A DNA stretch of 64,000 nucleotides from Branchiostoma floridae. Taxonomy: Eukaryota; Chordata; Leptocardii; Amphioxiformes; Branchiostomatidae. The stretch lies in assembly GCF_000003815.2 (NCBI RefSeq), contig NC_049980.1, forward strand, positions 16,734,958 to 16,798,957, written 5' to 3'. The position numbers and the translations under genes are program-made. Below, in pieces: positions 12,684-25,975 of the stretch (the first letter of the stretch is position 1; every line of letters starts with the position of its first letter). Under the pieces are notes generated by a model that was not told the DNA's origin, did not search any database, and worked only from the letters and a program-made list of their open reading frames with translations.

Positions 12684-12689
12684 CTGCAA

Positions 12690-15330
12690 AAACATAAATA
12701 GATAGACATCTTTTGGTAATGCACTTTCAATGACATTCAGTTAGTTGCATTCTACTAAAGAAAGACAACTATGGTTTACTACATGTGTGCACAAATCTAT
12801 TGAGCTTGCAGTATTCATGAAGAAAACAGGGCATAAGCCTATAGAACAAGTAAGAAATACCTAGCATGCCTTCATGAGTTATGGATCTGAAGTCTGTGCT
12901 GGTCAAATTAGGAATCTCAAATGCTTTTTTATGTAGAACTTTTTAAACAGCATACCTCAGATGATACTAACTGTCAAAATGGGCCTTTCTACTGAAAATG
13001 AGATTACAGAAAGATGAATTCCAATTTCCAGCCATAAACTACCTATAGAATAGTAGACAAGGAGATTCAATGCTCCTTGAGGAAACAAGGTCAGTCAAGC
13101 AGGGCACAACACCACGGCCTACAATCTCAATTTTCATGTATAAATAATTGTCTATGGCTTTGTCCAAGGCTTCTATCAACAAAAGGCCTGTAAGTGTAAC
13201 AGTGCACATAAATACCTCATCCTTTGCACACACAGTTACAAATGACTAATGAACCTAGGTCTGTCTTTCACAATATATGCCAGGAGTAATTGAATTAGCC
13301 TTGCCCATTGTGATGCTAAACTTCTTTTCACAAAGAGATGAAACAGAATTGTTAAAGAGCACCTTATTGAGCGCAGTGTAAATTCATGCTCTGCCTATTT
13401 GTGTGTAATTCAAGAAGCCCTATGGAGACAATTGAAAAGTTGACACAGAATGCTTTTGTTGTAAGAGAAGGCATTAATCAAATGCTAGCTGTAAAGTGAA
13501 AAGGCACCAGCACAAATTGATTGTCTGCTATTAGTCTACCGCAGAGACCAATTATCAAAAACATCTCTTCAAAGAAAGTTATAAAAAAACAAAAGCTTAT
13601 GGACAATTGTATTTCCTTGTTGTCCAACATTTCCTTAATTCAAATTTTCCATAAAACCAACCTGCAATATGTAAGGCCAAATATGGAATTACATTTTACA
13701 ATACCCCTTATCCTTCCTGCTCTGTCCTTTATTTCATTCTCTGAGAACAATGGACAATTTTCAGCTTCAGTACATCTCATCTTTCACCCTTTCTCACATC
13801 CCTCACAACTCCAAACAAAACCTGACCACATCCCACAGCCTGTTTGTGTGTGGAAAGCTACTAAAAGAACCACCAAACTTGGAGAAGCTGGCACAAATCA
13901 CATTTGCTGAAGGATGCACAGGGTGAAAAGGCCAAACATCTGTGCCTAAAGCAAACATCTCCAGGGAAACCTGACTGGTAAGTCTTTTGAAACTGTGCAG
14001 GAAGTGTTTTCCTGCCACCAAGCTCTCAACTCCAGGCAAGCACATCTGTTTCAATTACCAGTACTTCTGTTGGGCCTCCTTGCTAGTCCCATTGCTCTCC
14101 TACAATGATGACAGACCAAATCTTCTGAGGTGGGATGAATTATGATTATGATAGACTAGAGTATTGGGGGGGGGGGGGGTCATTCAATCACTGTATTGGT
14201 CATCCATTCAACAGCAAATACATCACACCAGTTCTGAATGAGAAGGCAAACATTCAAGCATGATCTGAATTCCTCATGCTGCTAACAGACAGGCAGTGTG
14301 TGCTCCTGAGGGCATATCATGTGTACCTTCCACCAGGAATGATGGCACTGACCTCACCAAACAAACAACAGGAACACTTTCTCCTGTCCACAGGGAAAAC
14401 AAAAAGGGAAACAAAAGACAAAACAAATACACTACTTCACTTTCAGTGTGTGCTTGCCTGTTCTGCAATATGATCGACACTTTCACTCCAAATTGTACAG
14501 TAAAATTTACAAACCCCCAAAAGATATCTGATACTGTCAAGATAGTGGCCAAATTGATGAAGATCAGAAGCCGTCCTGCTATCCTGTGTATTATAAAACT
14601 CTACCCTGTTAGTGTTACGTCCCAACTACTAGTATCTGAACTAACCTGCGTTTTATTCTTTAATCAATAAAGTTTATTCAATATCCAAATAGAGGTTCAT
14701 TTACTTATCAGATTCACTTACCTGAAATGACAAAAAAAAATTCGAGACTTTACCCTTTCACAATGATAGCAGACAAAACGTACAACTTCCTTCCCCAAAT
14801 AATATTTCAGAGAATACTCTCTTCAAAAATGCAGTTACTGAGCAAGGACGTTATATAACGTCCTTGTACTGAGTTAGCTCGTGGAAAGCTTTCGTGGATC
14901 CTCATGATCAAATGAGGATCCTGATTTTGAAAATCCACAGTAAAATACCAATCGTGTTTAAAGAATTTCAAACTGGTGATTGTTTATAGCTACCAGGTTT
15001 TATTGTAAGCTATATAAGGAATAGACTCTATAGAGCAAATAAGAAATGGGGGGGGGGGGGGAAAGAAGTCATAGACATTGGCTGTGCTGTGTGGGTTGCT
15101 GACAAAAACGCCCCTGCTGCACCCCGTTTCACAGTACCGGCGTCCTGTCGCGTAACCCTGGCCCTTTTTAGCTACTTCAAAACTTTAAAATACTCCCAAA
15201 TATCTCACAATATAAGTTGTCTACATCAAGGAAACTATTCTAGGTTATTCAACCCGAGCATATTAGCTACGTCCATACAGGCAGCGACCTAAGAATTCTG
15301 TCAGAGAATGTGAAATAAAAATTTGTAAGA
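12690..15330. other. Spacer with homopolymer tracts, no gene recognised
   Basis: AT-rich sequence with short open frames only. It contains 14-G runs at 14166-14179 and 15048-15061, a CAAGGAG...CTCCTTG hairpin at 13058-13079 without matching flanks, and the palindromic element at 14843-14866. Confidence 0.35.
14843..14866. mobile_element. 24-bp perfect palindrome flanked by 7-bp direct repeats
   Basis: The half-site CAAGGACGTTAT is followed directly by its exact reverse complement. Immediately outside lie identical heptamers TACTGAG at 14836-14842 and 14867-14873. The arrangement looks like a tiny insertion with a target duplication. Similar units occur at 16396-16421 and 52307-52348. It is non-coding and far shorter than usual MITEs. 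Confidence 0.6.
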
Positions 15331-15335
15331 CTTAC

Positions 15336-15400
15336 TTGCCAGCGTGGACCAGCCGCGCCGCCGCCTGAAGTTTCCTATTAGCGATTAGATGCTTCGCGCT
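15336..15400 (-). other. Possible untranslated first exon of a minus-strand gene
   Basis: CpG-rich sequence on the minus strand ends in a consensus donor (CTGGCAA|GTAAGTC), about 300 bp upstream of the ARL14EP start and in the opposite direction. This suggests a divergent gene whose later exons run into the 9-13 kb region. No coding sequence is visible here; the outer limit is a guess. Confidence 0.25.
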
Positions 15401-15632
15401 GTGATGTGACCTCTGACCTTCAGACTGTTTCACTTTGAAAGGGGCTTTTGAAGAAATGAAAAAATATTCCCTAAATAAATGTATAATATAGCTTAAATGT
15501 GGACATTTCATATTGGATATAGTACGAAATTTCTGAATTTAGTACAAGTTTACCATTTTTTTTTGTACACTCGGTACTGTAATTCACGTTGAAATATTTA
15601 ATTCTCCTTTGTAAAATGGTAGCCTCAACAAA

Positions 15633-18699
<3,067 letters not shown>

Positions 18700-19094
18700 T
18701 GCTGAAGGTGTATCACCTGCAATGTCAACTACATAAGATACCTTTAAATTATTTTATTTTGAATAGGTCACTTTTGAAATGCATAGTGAAGAAAAGTAAC
18801 TAAAGGTGTTGCATAAAGGTATGAAGAAATGTATGTGCAGAAATGGTTAGTTTATAAGCAACTTACTTTAAAGGAAGTGCAGTTCATCTCCAATGGAAGA
18901 AAATCAAGTAAACAAGTGATACATGGTAACATGCGGCCATTAAGTTCTTTCTTTATTCCCCATTTTTGTAGAAACAATAATGGCAAAATATAAATGTGTA
19001 GTATTAGTAAAGATTTTGTTTCCTAACACCACAGTACCGTAACAAAATATTGTGTGTACACAGTATTTGTATTTCTTCAACAATACAATCAGGA

Positions 19095-19314
19095 TGATAC
19101 TGCTAGCCATTTTCTTTTTTATCCTTACTACATTGATTTAACAAAACTTGATATAAATATTACAACATGATCTGCTGGGTGAAGATTTGCTGGGATATGG
19201 GCAATAACAATATTTACAGTTTATATAGAATACATACAGTAACACATAGAACAGCCACCCATTATTAAGACAAAATGACATGTTTCTATCCTACAATAGT
19301 CTTTCACTTTGATC
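19095..19314 (+). repeat. Sequence duplicated across the assembly gap, left copy
   Basis: About 220 bp ending exactly where the N run begins. It is nearly identical to 19711-19929, which begins exactly where the N run ends. Differences are a few single-base changes and indels. This is best explained as unmerged overlapping contigs (two haplotypes), not a biological duplication. Confidence 0.85.
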
Positions 19315-19710
19315 NNNNNNNNNNNNNNNNNNNNNNNNNNNNNNNNNNNNNNNNNNNNNNNNNNNNNNNNNNNNNNNNNNNNNNNNNNNNNNNNNNNNNN
19401 NNNNNNNNNNNNNNNNNNNNNNNNNNNNNNNNNNNNNNNNNNNNNNNNNNNNNNNNNNNNNNNNNNNNNNNNNNNNNNNNNNNNNNNNNNNNNNNNNNNN
19501 NNNNNNNNNNNNNNNNNNNNNNNNNNNNNNNNNNNNNNNNNNNNNNNNNNNNNNNNNNNNNNNNNNNNNNNNNNNNNNNNNNNNNNNNNNNNNNNNNNNN
19601 NNNNNNNNNNNNNNNNNNNNNNNNNNNNNNNNNNNNNNNNNNNNNNNNNNNNNNNNNNNNNNNNNNNNNNNNNNNNNNNNNNNNNNNNNNNNNNNNNNNN
19701 NNNNNNNNNN
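19315..19710. other. Assembly gap (396 N)
   Basis: A run of N between two copies of the same sequence. The true gap may have zero or negative length. Open frames reported through it would be meaningless. Confidence 0.98.
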
Positions 19711-19929
19711 TGATACTGCTAGCCATTTCTTTTTTATCTTTACTACATTGATTTACAAAAACTTGATATAAATATTACAACATGATCTGCTGGGTGAAGA
19801 TTTGCTGGGATATGGGCAATAACAATATTTACAGTTTATATAGAATACATACAGTAACACATAGAACAGCCACACATTATTAAGACAAAATGACATGTTT
19901 CTATCCTACAATAGTCTTTCACTTTGATC
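19711..19929 (+). repeat. Sequence duplicated across the assembly gap, right copy
   Basis: Right-hand partner of 19095-19314, starting TGATACTGCTAGCCAT. It lies in the downstream flank shared by ARL14EP and the unrecognised minus-strand gene. Confidence 0.85.
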
Positions 19930-20041
19930 TGGTCAGAATGGTTACAGTGCGCCAGTATTGGTAAGCTAGGAGATCATGTTTTTGAAACTGTGTTCTTGAC
20001 TAGATATAATTGAATCCCTTCCATGGGTATAACTGGTATCG

Positions 20042-21829
20042 TCATCTATTCTGGAAAACTTCACGTGATATGTTGCCCTGCACAACAGTAAGCAACACGA
20101 CGGTGTTAGCCTTGATGTGTGTGGGTAGGGTGTGGTATGTTGCCATGACGACTTGCGCCACGTGTTTGCTGGGCGTCCACACGTGTAGGATCTGCTTGTC
20201 CCATGATTCCATGGTGTTCTGTGTTGCATTGATGACCCCTGTCAGTTTCTTCATCAGTAGTTTCTCTGCATCCTCGCGATCAAACTCGCCTCTGAACTTC
20301 ATTGCCCTTGTAACTGACACACCTACCTGGGAAGGAGAGAAAAGTTTAGACTAGGGCTGTGTACTAAAGGAAGATCTGGTACAGATACTGGTACAAAGAT
20401 TTAGGTACAAGTCCGGGTCTGTACCTGTACAAACAATTGACGGGATAACCAGTGGTTTTTAATAATGACAGCGACAGCTCACAGCATGTTTATTTAGACT
20501 TCATGTATCTTCTGCAGAGTCCAAAAGTTGCATACTTTAGTGTAAGTCTATTCAGGTACAGTACCAGGACATTGATGTTCCTGTTCTTTGGACCTGTACC
20601 TAAATTATTTTTGTGGTACAAATGTGGTGTACATTGTGAATGTCACAGAAATGGAATGTTTGTCTTTTGCATCCATACCGCAACGTGCTCACTTTACAAA
20701 AGAAATGTATATAATGTCATCAACTCACCTGTACTCCAAACAGCTGGCAGGTGTAGTCTGTGAGTGCCCCGCCCTGCGGGAAGTATGTGACTTCCATTTC
20801 TGTCTTCAACAGCTGGGCTCCAAACAGGCGGTACAGCAGCTCACAGGACAACACCTACATAGGGGTACAGGACATGTTGTAAGAAAAATACTAGCATATT
20901 AAGCCATTTTGGTTCGATTATAAGGGATGACATTTGCTCATGCATCAATTTCCATCTGTTGCAAAAAGAGAAGTTTGAAAAAATAGAGAAAAAAGTATGG
21001 TAAAACGGATGTTAACTTTGTATATCAAGGTCAATTCCAAGGTCAAAGAAGAGACCTGATTGTATACATATCGACCAACTACGACCTGCTTGGAGATAAT
21101 GTCACAATTTCTACCTCTGAGTAGACGGAGTTTCCTCCCGCGTTCGGGCAGGCGTTAATCCTAGCGGCCGCTGCAGACAGGTGCATGTCCTCCACTCTCC
21201 TGTGGGCCGCCAGCTCCACATAGGTCAGCCCTGCACTCTGTCTCTCCTTAACCTGAGGACAGCAACATCACGGGGTGAGCGGGACACATGACACACATCG
21301 GTAATGATCCGTAACAGAAATCATTTCATTCGTGTTGACGATGACAGTGGGCTTCCCTGTTGTTGCATCATGCATATAACCTGTATGTAGCTAGACGGTG
21401 GCGTTACGTTAAAACTATTATTTGTCTGAAGTAAACGATATAGTCGTCAAAAGGGACAGGTCAGAGAAATTCATGACCACGGCTGCGAAAAGAAACCAAT
21501 CAATCGTATATTATAGTATGCAAGACAAGCGTTGAAAGTAACAAGAAAAGTATCATCACTGATAAGGGTCACTGAGCGCACGCAGTGACTTCATTCTCTA
21601 CCCTTACCTGGCGTTCAAAGTGGAAGGTTGTATAGTGCTTGAGCCTGACGCTGAAGTTTTGTGTACACAGGCCGACTCCGTACGGCGGAGAGTCGTCCCG
21701 TTGTTTTATCCACCTTGTTCTCTTGTTGTTGTAGAGTCTTGATCTGTTAGAACGCTTACGGTTAGACTTTGAGGGCCGCTGAGGAGACCCCAACTTCCGG
21801 GTCTGGGACGCGGTGCTAGCGACCGTCAT
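20042..21829 (-). CDS. Unrecognised conserved-looking protein, 256 residues, four exons
   Basis: Minus-strand exons 21608-21829, 21115-21252, 20729-20854 and 20042-20326 splice with canonical GT-AG sites, all in phase 0, to 256 residues. The first 60 residues are basic and low in complexity (RKRSNRSR, NNKRTRW). The rest looks globular. It contains GNSVYSEVLSCELLYRLFGA, LLKTEMEVTYF, LTDYTCQLFG, VGVSVTRAMKF, then EDAEKLLMKKLTGV and KQILHVWT. I do not recognise the family. The DY...VSVTR block loosely recalls the beta-strand motifs of PD-(D/E)XK nuclease-like folds, but this is speculation. The gene is tail-to-tail with ARL14EP and its start is about 1.6 kb from the DUOX stop. Exon structure is well supported; function is unknown. 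Confidence 0.75.
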
Positions 21830-23388
21830 CCCGCTCTGGACCCGGCGGTGGCTGGGTGGGAGGCTTCCCGATGTGATTTCCGCACCTAGACCGTCGTGTT
21901 CTTCTCCCGTTTACTTGACGAGCAGTCATTTTTCCTGAAAATGATAACACGCCTTGACTATCTCATGTTGATGTCGTTCGTCGTGTCTCTGTTACTGAGT
22001 GTGATGCAACGCTGGCAGATTTTATACTCCTTTGACGCTGCTTTACGTCATGTGCTATTTTTGGAGTATGACGTCCTGGGCGTTGCAACTGCGACATCTT
22101 GCAGGAAACACGATACTGCAGCTACTGTTATGCGCTAAACCGGCGGCGCCAAACATTAACATTGATTACGTTGATTCAAACATTTCTTTTACCCTGCTGA
22201 GGTGCGCAAATGACAAGATAAGCCAGAAAGACAAAGTAACTTTGACCCTCTTCGAATCCTTCGTTTGTGGCGCAGACAACTCCCAGATGCGTACTAACTA
22301 GTACTGTGTCCTCGGCTTCTATCCGGAGCTCGGAGTTCTGCTTCTCTCCCCTATATGTAGCCGATGTAGGTGGCGAGAACACAATTCAAAATATTTATCT
22401 GGGACACACATGACGTTTCATTTCATTTCATTTATTTATCTATACGCACAACGGAAGCATAAACAGAGACGTGAAGAGATGTACTTTCTAAAATGCAGAA
22501 GGAGACCAAAAGCTTAAAAGGCTTGTGCATGCTAAGTCCTCCTCCTTCAAACCTAACAATTAATCAACACTATATTATGATAATATCAATCAGGTGAATT
22601 AACGGAACAAAGCTATAAAAAAAGTCTAATACAGATCAATGGACTGCAAGATAAACATGATCAGTTAATTATTAACAAAGACAAAATATATTACAGGACT
22701 GGAAAATGCAATATGATAACATACTAAAAATCAATACAATTGAGATATTCAGAGATGAACATTTCCAGACGGTCATCGTGTTCAAAGGAACCACGTATAT
22801 ACTCAATTCTAATGTTCTTTTTACATTTTTCATTGTTATCACACACAAGAAATCAACAATTTCCTGTCAATGAATTGTTTTTTTCACGCACACACAATAT
22901 CTCTGCATTACCCATGATGGGACGTTGGTAATACGGTATGTAGACACATGAGAATTGTTTGCTAAATAAAGACTACTAAACAACCAACTAATTAAAGCGT
23001 TAAGTTTAAAATTGGATTCTTGTCCATTCACAAAATAATATTGGTCTTATAAACAACGCATTAGTTCAGCCAAGAGTGCATTTACAAATGTTTGTCACGC
23101 AATGTTTTTAGCTTGAAGTACTATATAATAGTCGTTCCAGCACACGACTCGACTGTGCTGTTACATTTTCTTTGCAAATGACACTACAGTTTTGTATACG
23201 CCTTGTACCCTAAACACACACAAGGCACACAAAAACAACCTCTTTTAAAATCTGCAAAGCAAACAAGCGCCAATGGTGTAGGGATACACCAGTTTCCCTA
23301 CGTTCGGTTTAGCGCAAAACGCAGAAACTGACGACAAACATAGCCGACATGAGAAAGCACTTTAAGCTCTCAGACGGTGAAAAGTAGA
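21830..23388. other. Spacer between the unrecognised gene and DUOX (DUOX 3' UTR)
   Basis: DUOX is transcribed towards this stretch, so its 3' UTR lies here. The open frames at 21896-22382 overlap the upstream region of the unrecognised gene and show no family signal. The sequence is AT-rich and otherwise featureless. Confidence 0.5.
22431..22436 (-). terminator. Candidate polyadenylation signal for DUOX
   Basis: AATAAA on the minus strand, about 950 bp downstream of the DUOX stop codon. It is the best hexamer I see, but the region is AT-rich. Confidence 0.35.
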
Positions 23389-25975
23389 TCAGAAATTCTC
23401 GTAGTAGGAGACATAGTGTGCCAGGTCTTTCTTGTTCAGTTGTGCGCATGCGTCTTCGACATTCCTGGTCATTCCAGGAGGACCACAGCTGAAAACGCCG
23501 ATCTTTTTTACCTGTGGGAACAAGGAATAGAAATTCTATTTCATATATATCATTTTCCATTCCCAATGAAATAACCGTGCGAAACAACTTTTTTGGTGTT
23601 TGTAGACTCTATTTGATAGCACTGGTTACGTAAAGAAAACTGTCCATTGAATGCTTAGCTTGTACCTTAATGGTACCGAATGATTACGTCTCTTAAGACT
23701 GATTAGCTACCGAAGTTTATTGCTGCGTTGAATCGCTAATCATGACCATTACTTCACTGGAAAATGGTCAATCGTCGAACTGAACAGACCTAGGATGACT
23801 GAAAAGATTTTGTCACAACTAAGCCGAGTAAATTCGTTTTTTTCTAACACCAGAAGATCTAAAGATGAGAGGATGCCAAACTTCTGCCCCGCACAGAAAT
23901 GTAGTTACCTCCGGGTTCTGGTGCTGGATGGAGTCCAGCAGGCTGACGAACTCCGGCCGGCCGAAGTGAGTGGTGGCCCGCAGGCCGGTAAACAGGCTCC
24001 GTCCTGACAGCCGCTGGAAGTGACGCTCGTAGATGTACTGTCGGGGAGATGGAGTCAGAAAATTAAAATGATATGCCCAAACTGTCTAATACTAACGATC
24101 TAGCAAGGAATGATAGAACGCCTTATTGTAACTCATAACTTTAACTTGAAGATAAGAAGCATCGTTATGATTGATCTTAACTGTTTATCAACAAAACAAA
24201 TAAAACATATCGGTTCCGTCCTTGAGGCGTTGCCAAAAATACGAACTACGCCTGGGACACTAGTACCATTGTTTCTTCACATTTAGATCGATAAAATAGC
24301 TTTTGTCAACTGAGTGTTAAACTACTGATTAAAAAGTTCCCTCACCAGCATAGTTGTTCGTACATCGAACTTCTCGAAGAACTGTGTGATGAAGATGTGC
24401 ACGGCCACCAGCCCGCGCCGGTCCTGCTCCTCCACCTCACGGATGATGTCGATGAACCACTCAAAATGGCGCTGGGTCCGCGTCACCCACAGGAAGTACA
24501 CCTAACCGCCACCAAAACATTAGAAAAGGAACATGAACAACAACAGTTCAAAGATCTCACGACTCGCCTGAATACTGAGACGCGTATGGCTTGTTTAATT
24601 GTAGTTCAGCAATCATGCATTATACCCCACTTCCTGTCACTCCAAGCTGAACGCGACTAGCATATGGAAAACATGACAGCGAAAACACTGACAAACAGAC
24701 CAAAAACAATACCTCCCCGTAAGCAAGTAAGTAGCCTCTTCCATTGACACGATGACATGGACTGTCAAGTCTGATATAATGACCACTTTTGCCACCCCTG
24801 ACCTGCACTTCCTACCAAACCCACGTCTAAAGACTTTCCCTTATCCTACCTTCTTGCAATTCATGTTGGCGCCAGTTGAAGACAGGTAGGCCACGTCTTT
24901 CAGAATGGAGGCGAAGGGCGTGATGCCTATCCCTCCGCCCACCAACACGGCGATCTTGTACTTGTACCAGTCCTGGTGACCCTCTCCGAACGGCCCGTCC
25001 AGGAAGAGCTAACCGGTTTGCACCGAAAGTGAAAAATAGAATACACTGCTTCACATAGCAATGACAACTAAGTCTCGTCCCCCAAATAATGACCAGAAAT
25101 GAGACACTTGCTCCATACCCCTGGTGTGGGTTGCCATTATCTGAAATTTCAGCCATTCAGGAAAGCAGTCTTGTTCCTTTCTAGTGCTATCTGAAACTAG
25201 TCCTGTGTTCTCACCTTTTGGGTCCCGTTAGAGAAGTCTTCCGGGTCGTATGTCCGGCGCAGCTGGGCAGTCCAGGGTCCGACCGCTCGCACATGGACAC
25301 TCAGGGTGTTCTCGTGCGGGGCGGAGGTCAGCGTCATGGGATGGTACTCGTTCGGACCTTGTTCCGGACAGGCTATGCGCACCCACTGACCGGACTTGTA
25401 CTCAAAATCGTCTGGACGTTTGAACTGGATGTTGGTCACATCTGTGTGTGAGGAACAGTTGAGTTACGTTAGGTAAGGAAGTGGTGCAGATAGTGCATAG
25501 GGTTGCGCCCATTTCAGTTTTAATATATATCTTAATAGCCCTTGGGCCACACAACTTTGTGCAGTCACTACAGCAGGGGGGCTAGTTCACTGGTAGTGGT
25601 ATGTGTTGAACTGTCAGGATCTTTCCAAAAAGCTAAGTGGTGAGCAAAGAATGTAGTATAAACCAGTTTTACAGTTTTTGGTATGACCAGCTCGTGAATC
25701 GACCTCACGTCCTGCCGAATGCTAGGCGACCACTGTACCCGCTTGGTCCATAGTTGAGTTAAAACTCATAAATAGAAAAGAACCTCTGTAGTTGATACGG
25801 TTGAGATGAGACAGACGGAAAGTTTCATGAAGATACTAGTACTACATTTTGTACCTGAAGGCAAGAGTTCCGTCTTGACGATGTCTACCAGCTGCCGCCT
25901 GTGACTGATGCTCACCAACTTGTCTAGAGTAAAGATGATGGCCGGGCCAATCAGGTACAGGTGGAAGCTCGGGTT
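23389..25975 (-). CDS. DUOX: DUOX exons 30-35: FAD and NADPH-binding dehydrogenase domain
   Basis: Exons 25855-25975, 25215-25441, 24850-25008, 24346-24501, 23909-24037 and 23389-23511. They carry the FAD-binding [11 protein letters not shown] (from His1345) after [10 protein letters not shown], the NADPH-binding GGGIGITPF (from Gly1411), [23 protein letters not shown], and the nicotinamide-site FSCGPPGM (1542-1549). The protein ends YYENF at the TGA at 23389-23391. This cytosolic part passes electrons from NADPH via FAD to the membrane hemes. No motif is missing, so the dehydrogenase should be active. Confidence 0.97.

Noticed and set aside
13058-13079. CAAGGAG...CTCCTTG hairpin as a further mini-element
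   Set aside because: The flanking heptamers (TAGTAGA and AGGAAAC) do not match, so there is no sign of a target duplication.
19275-19751. Long open frames across the N run
   Set aside because: They consist of ambiguous residues and carry no information.
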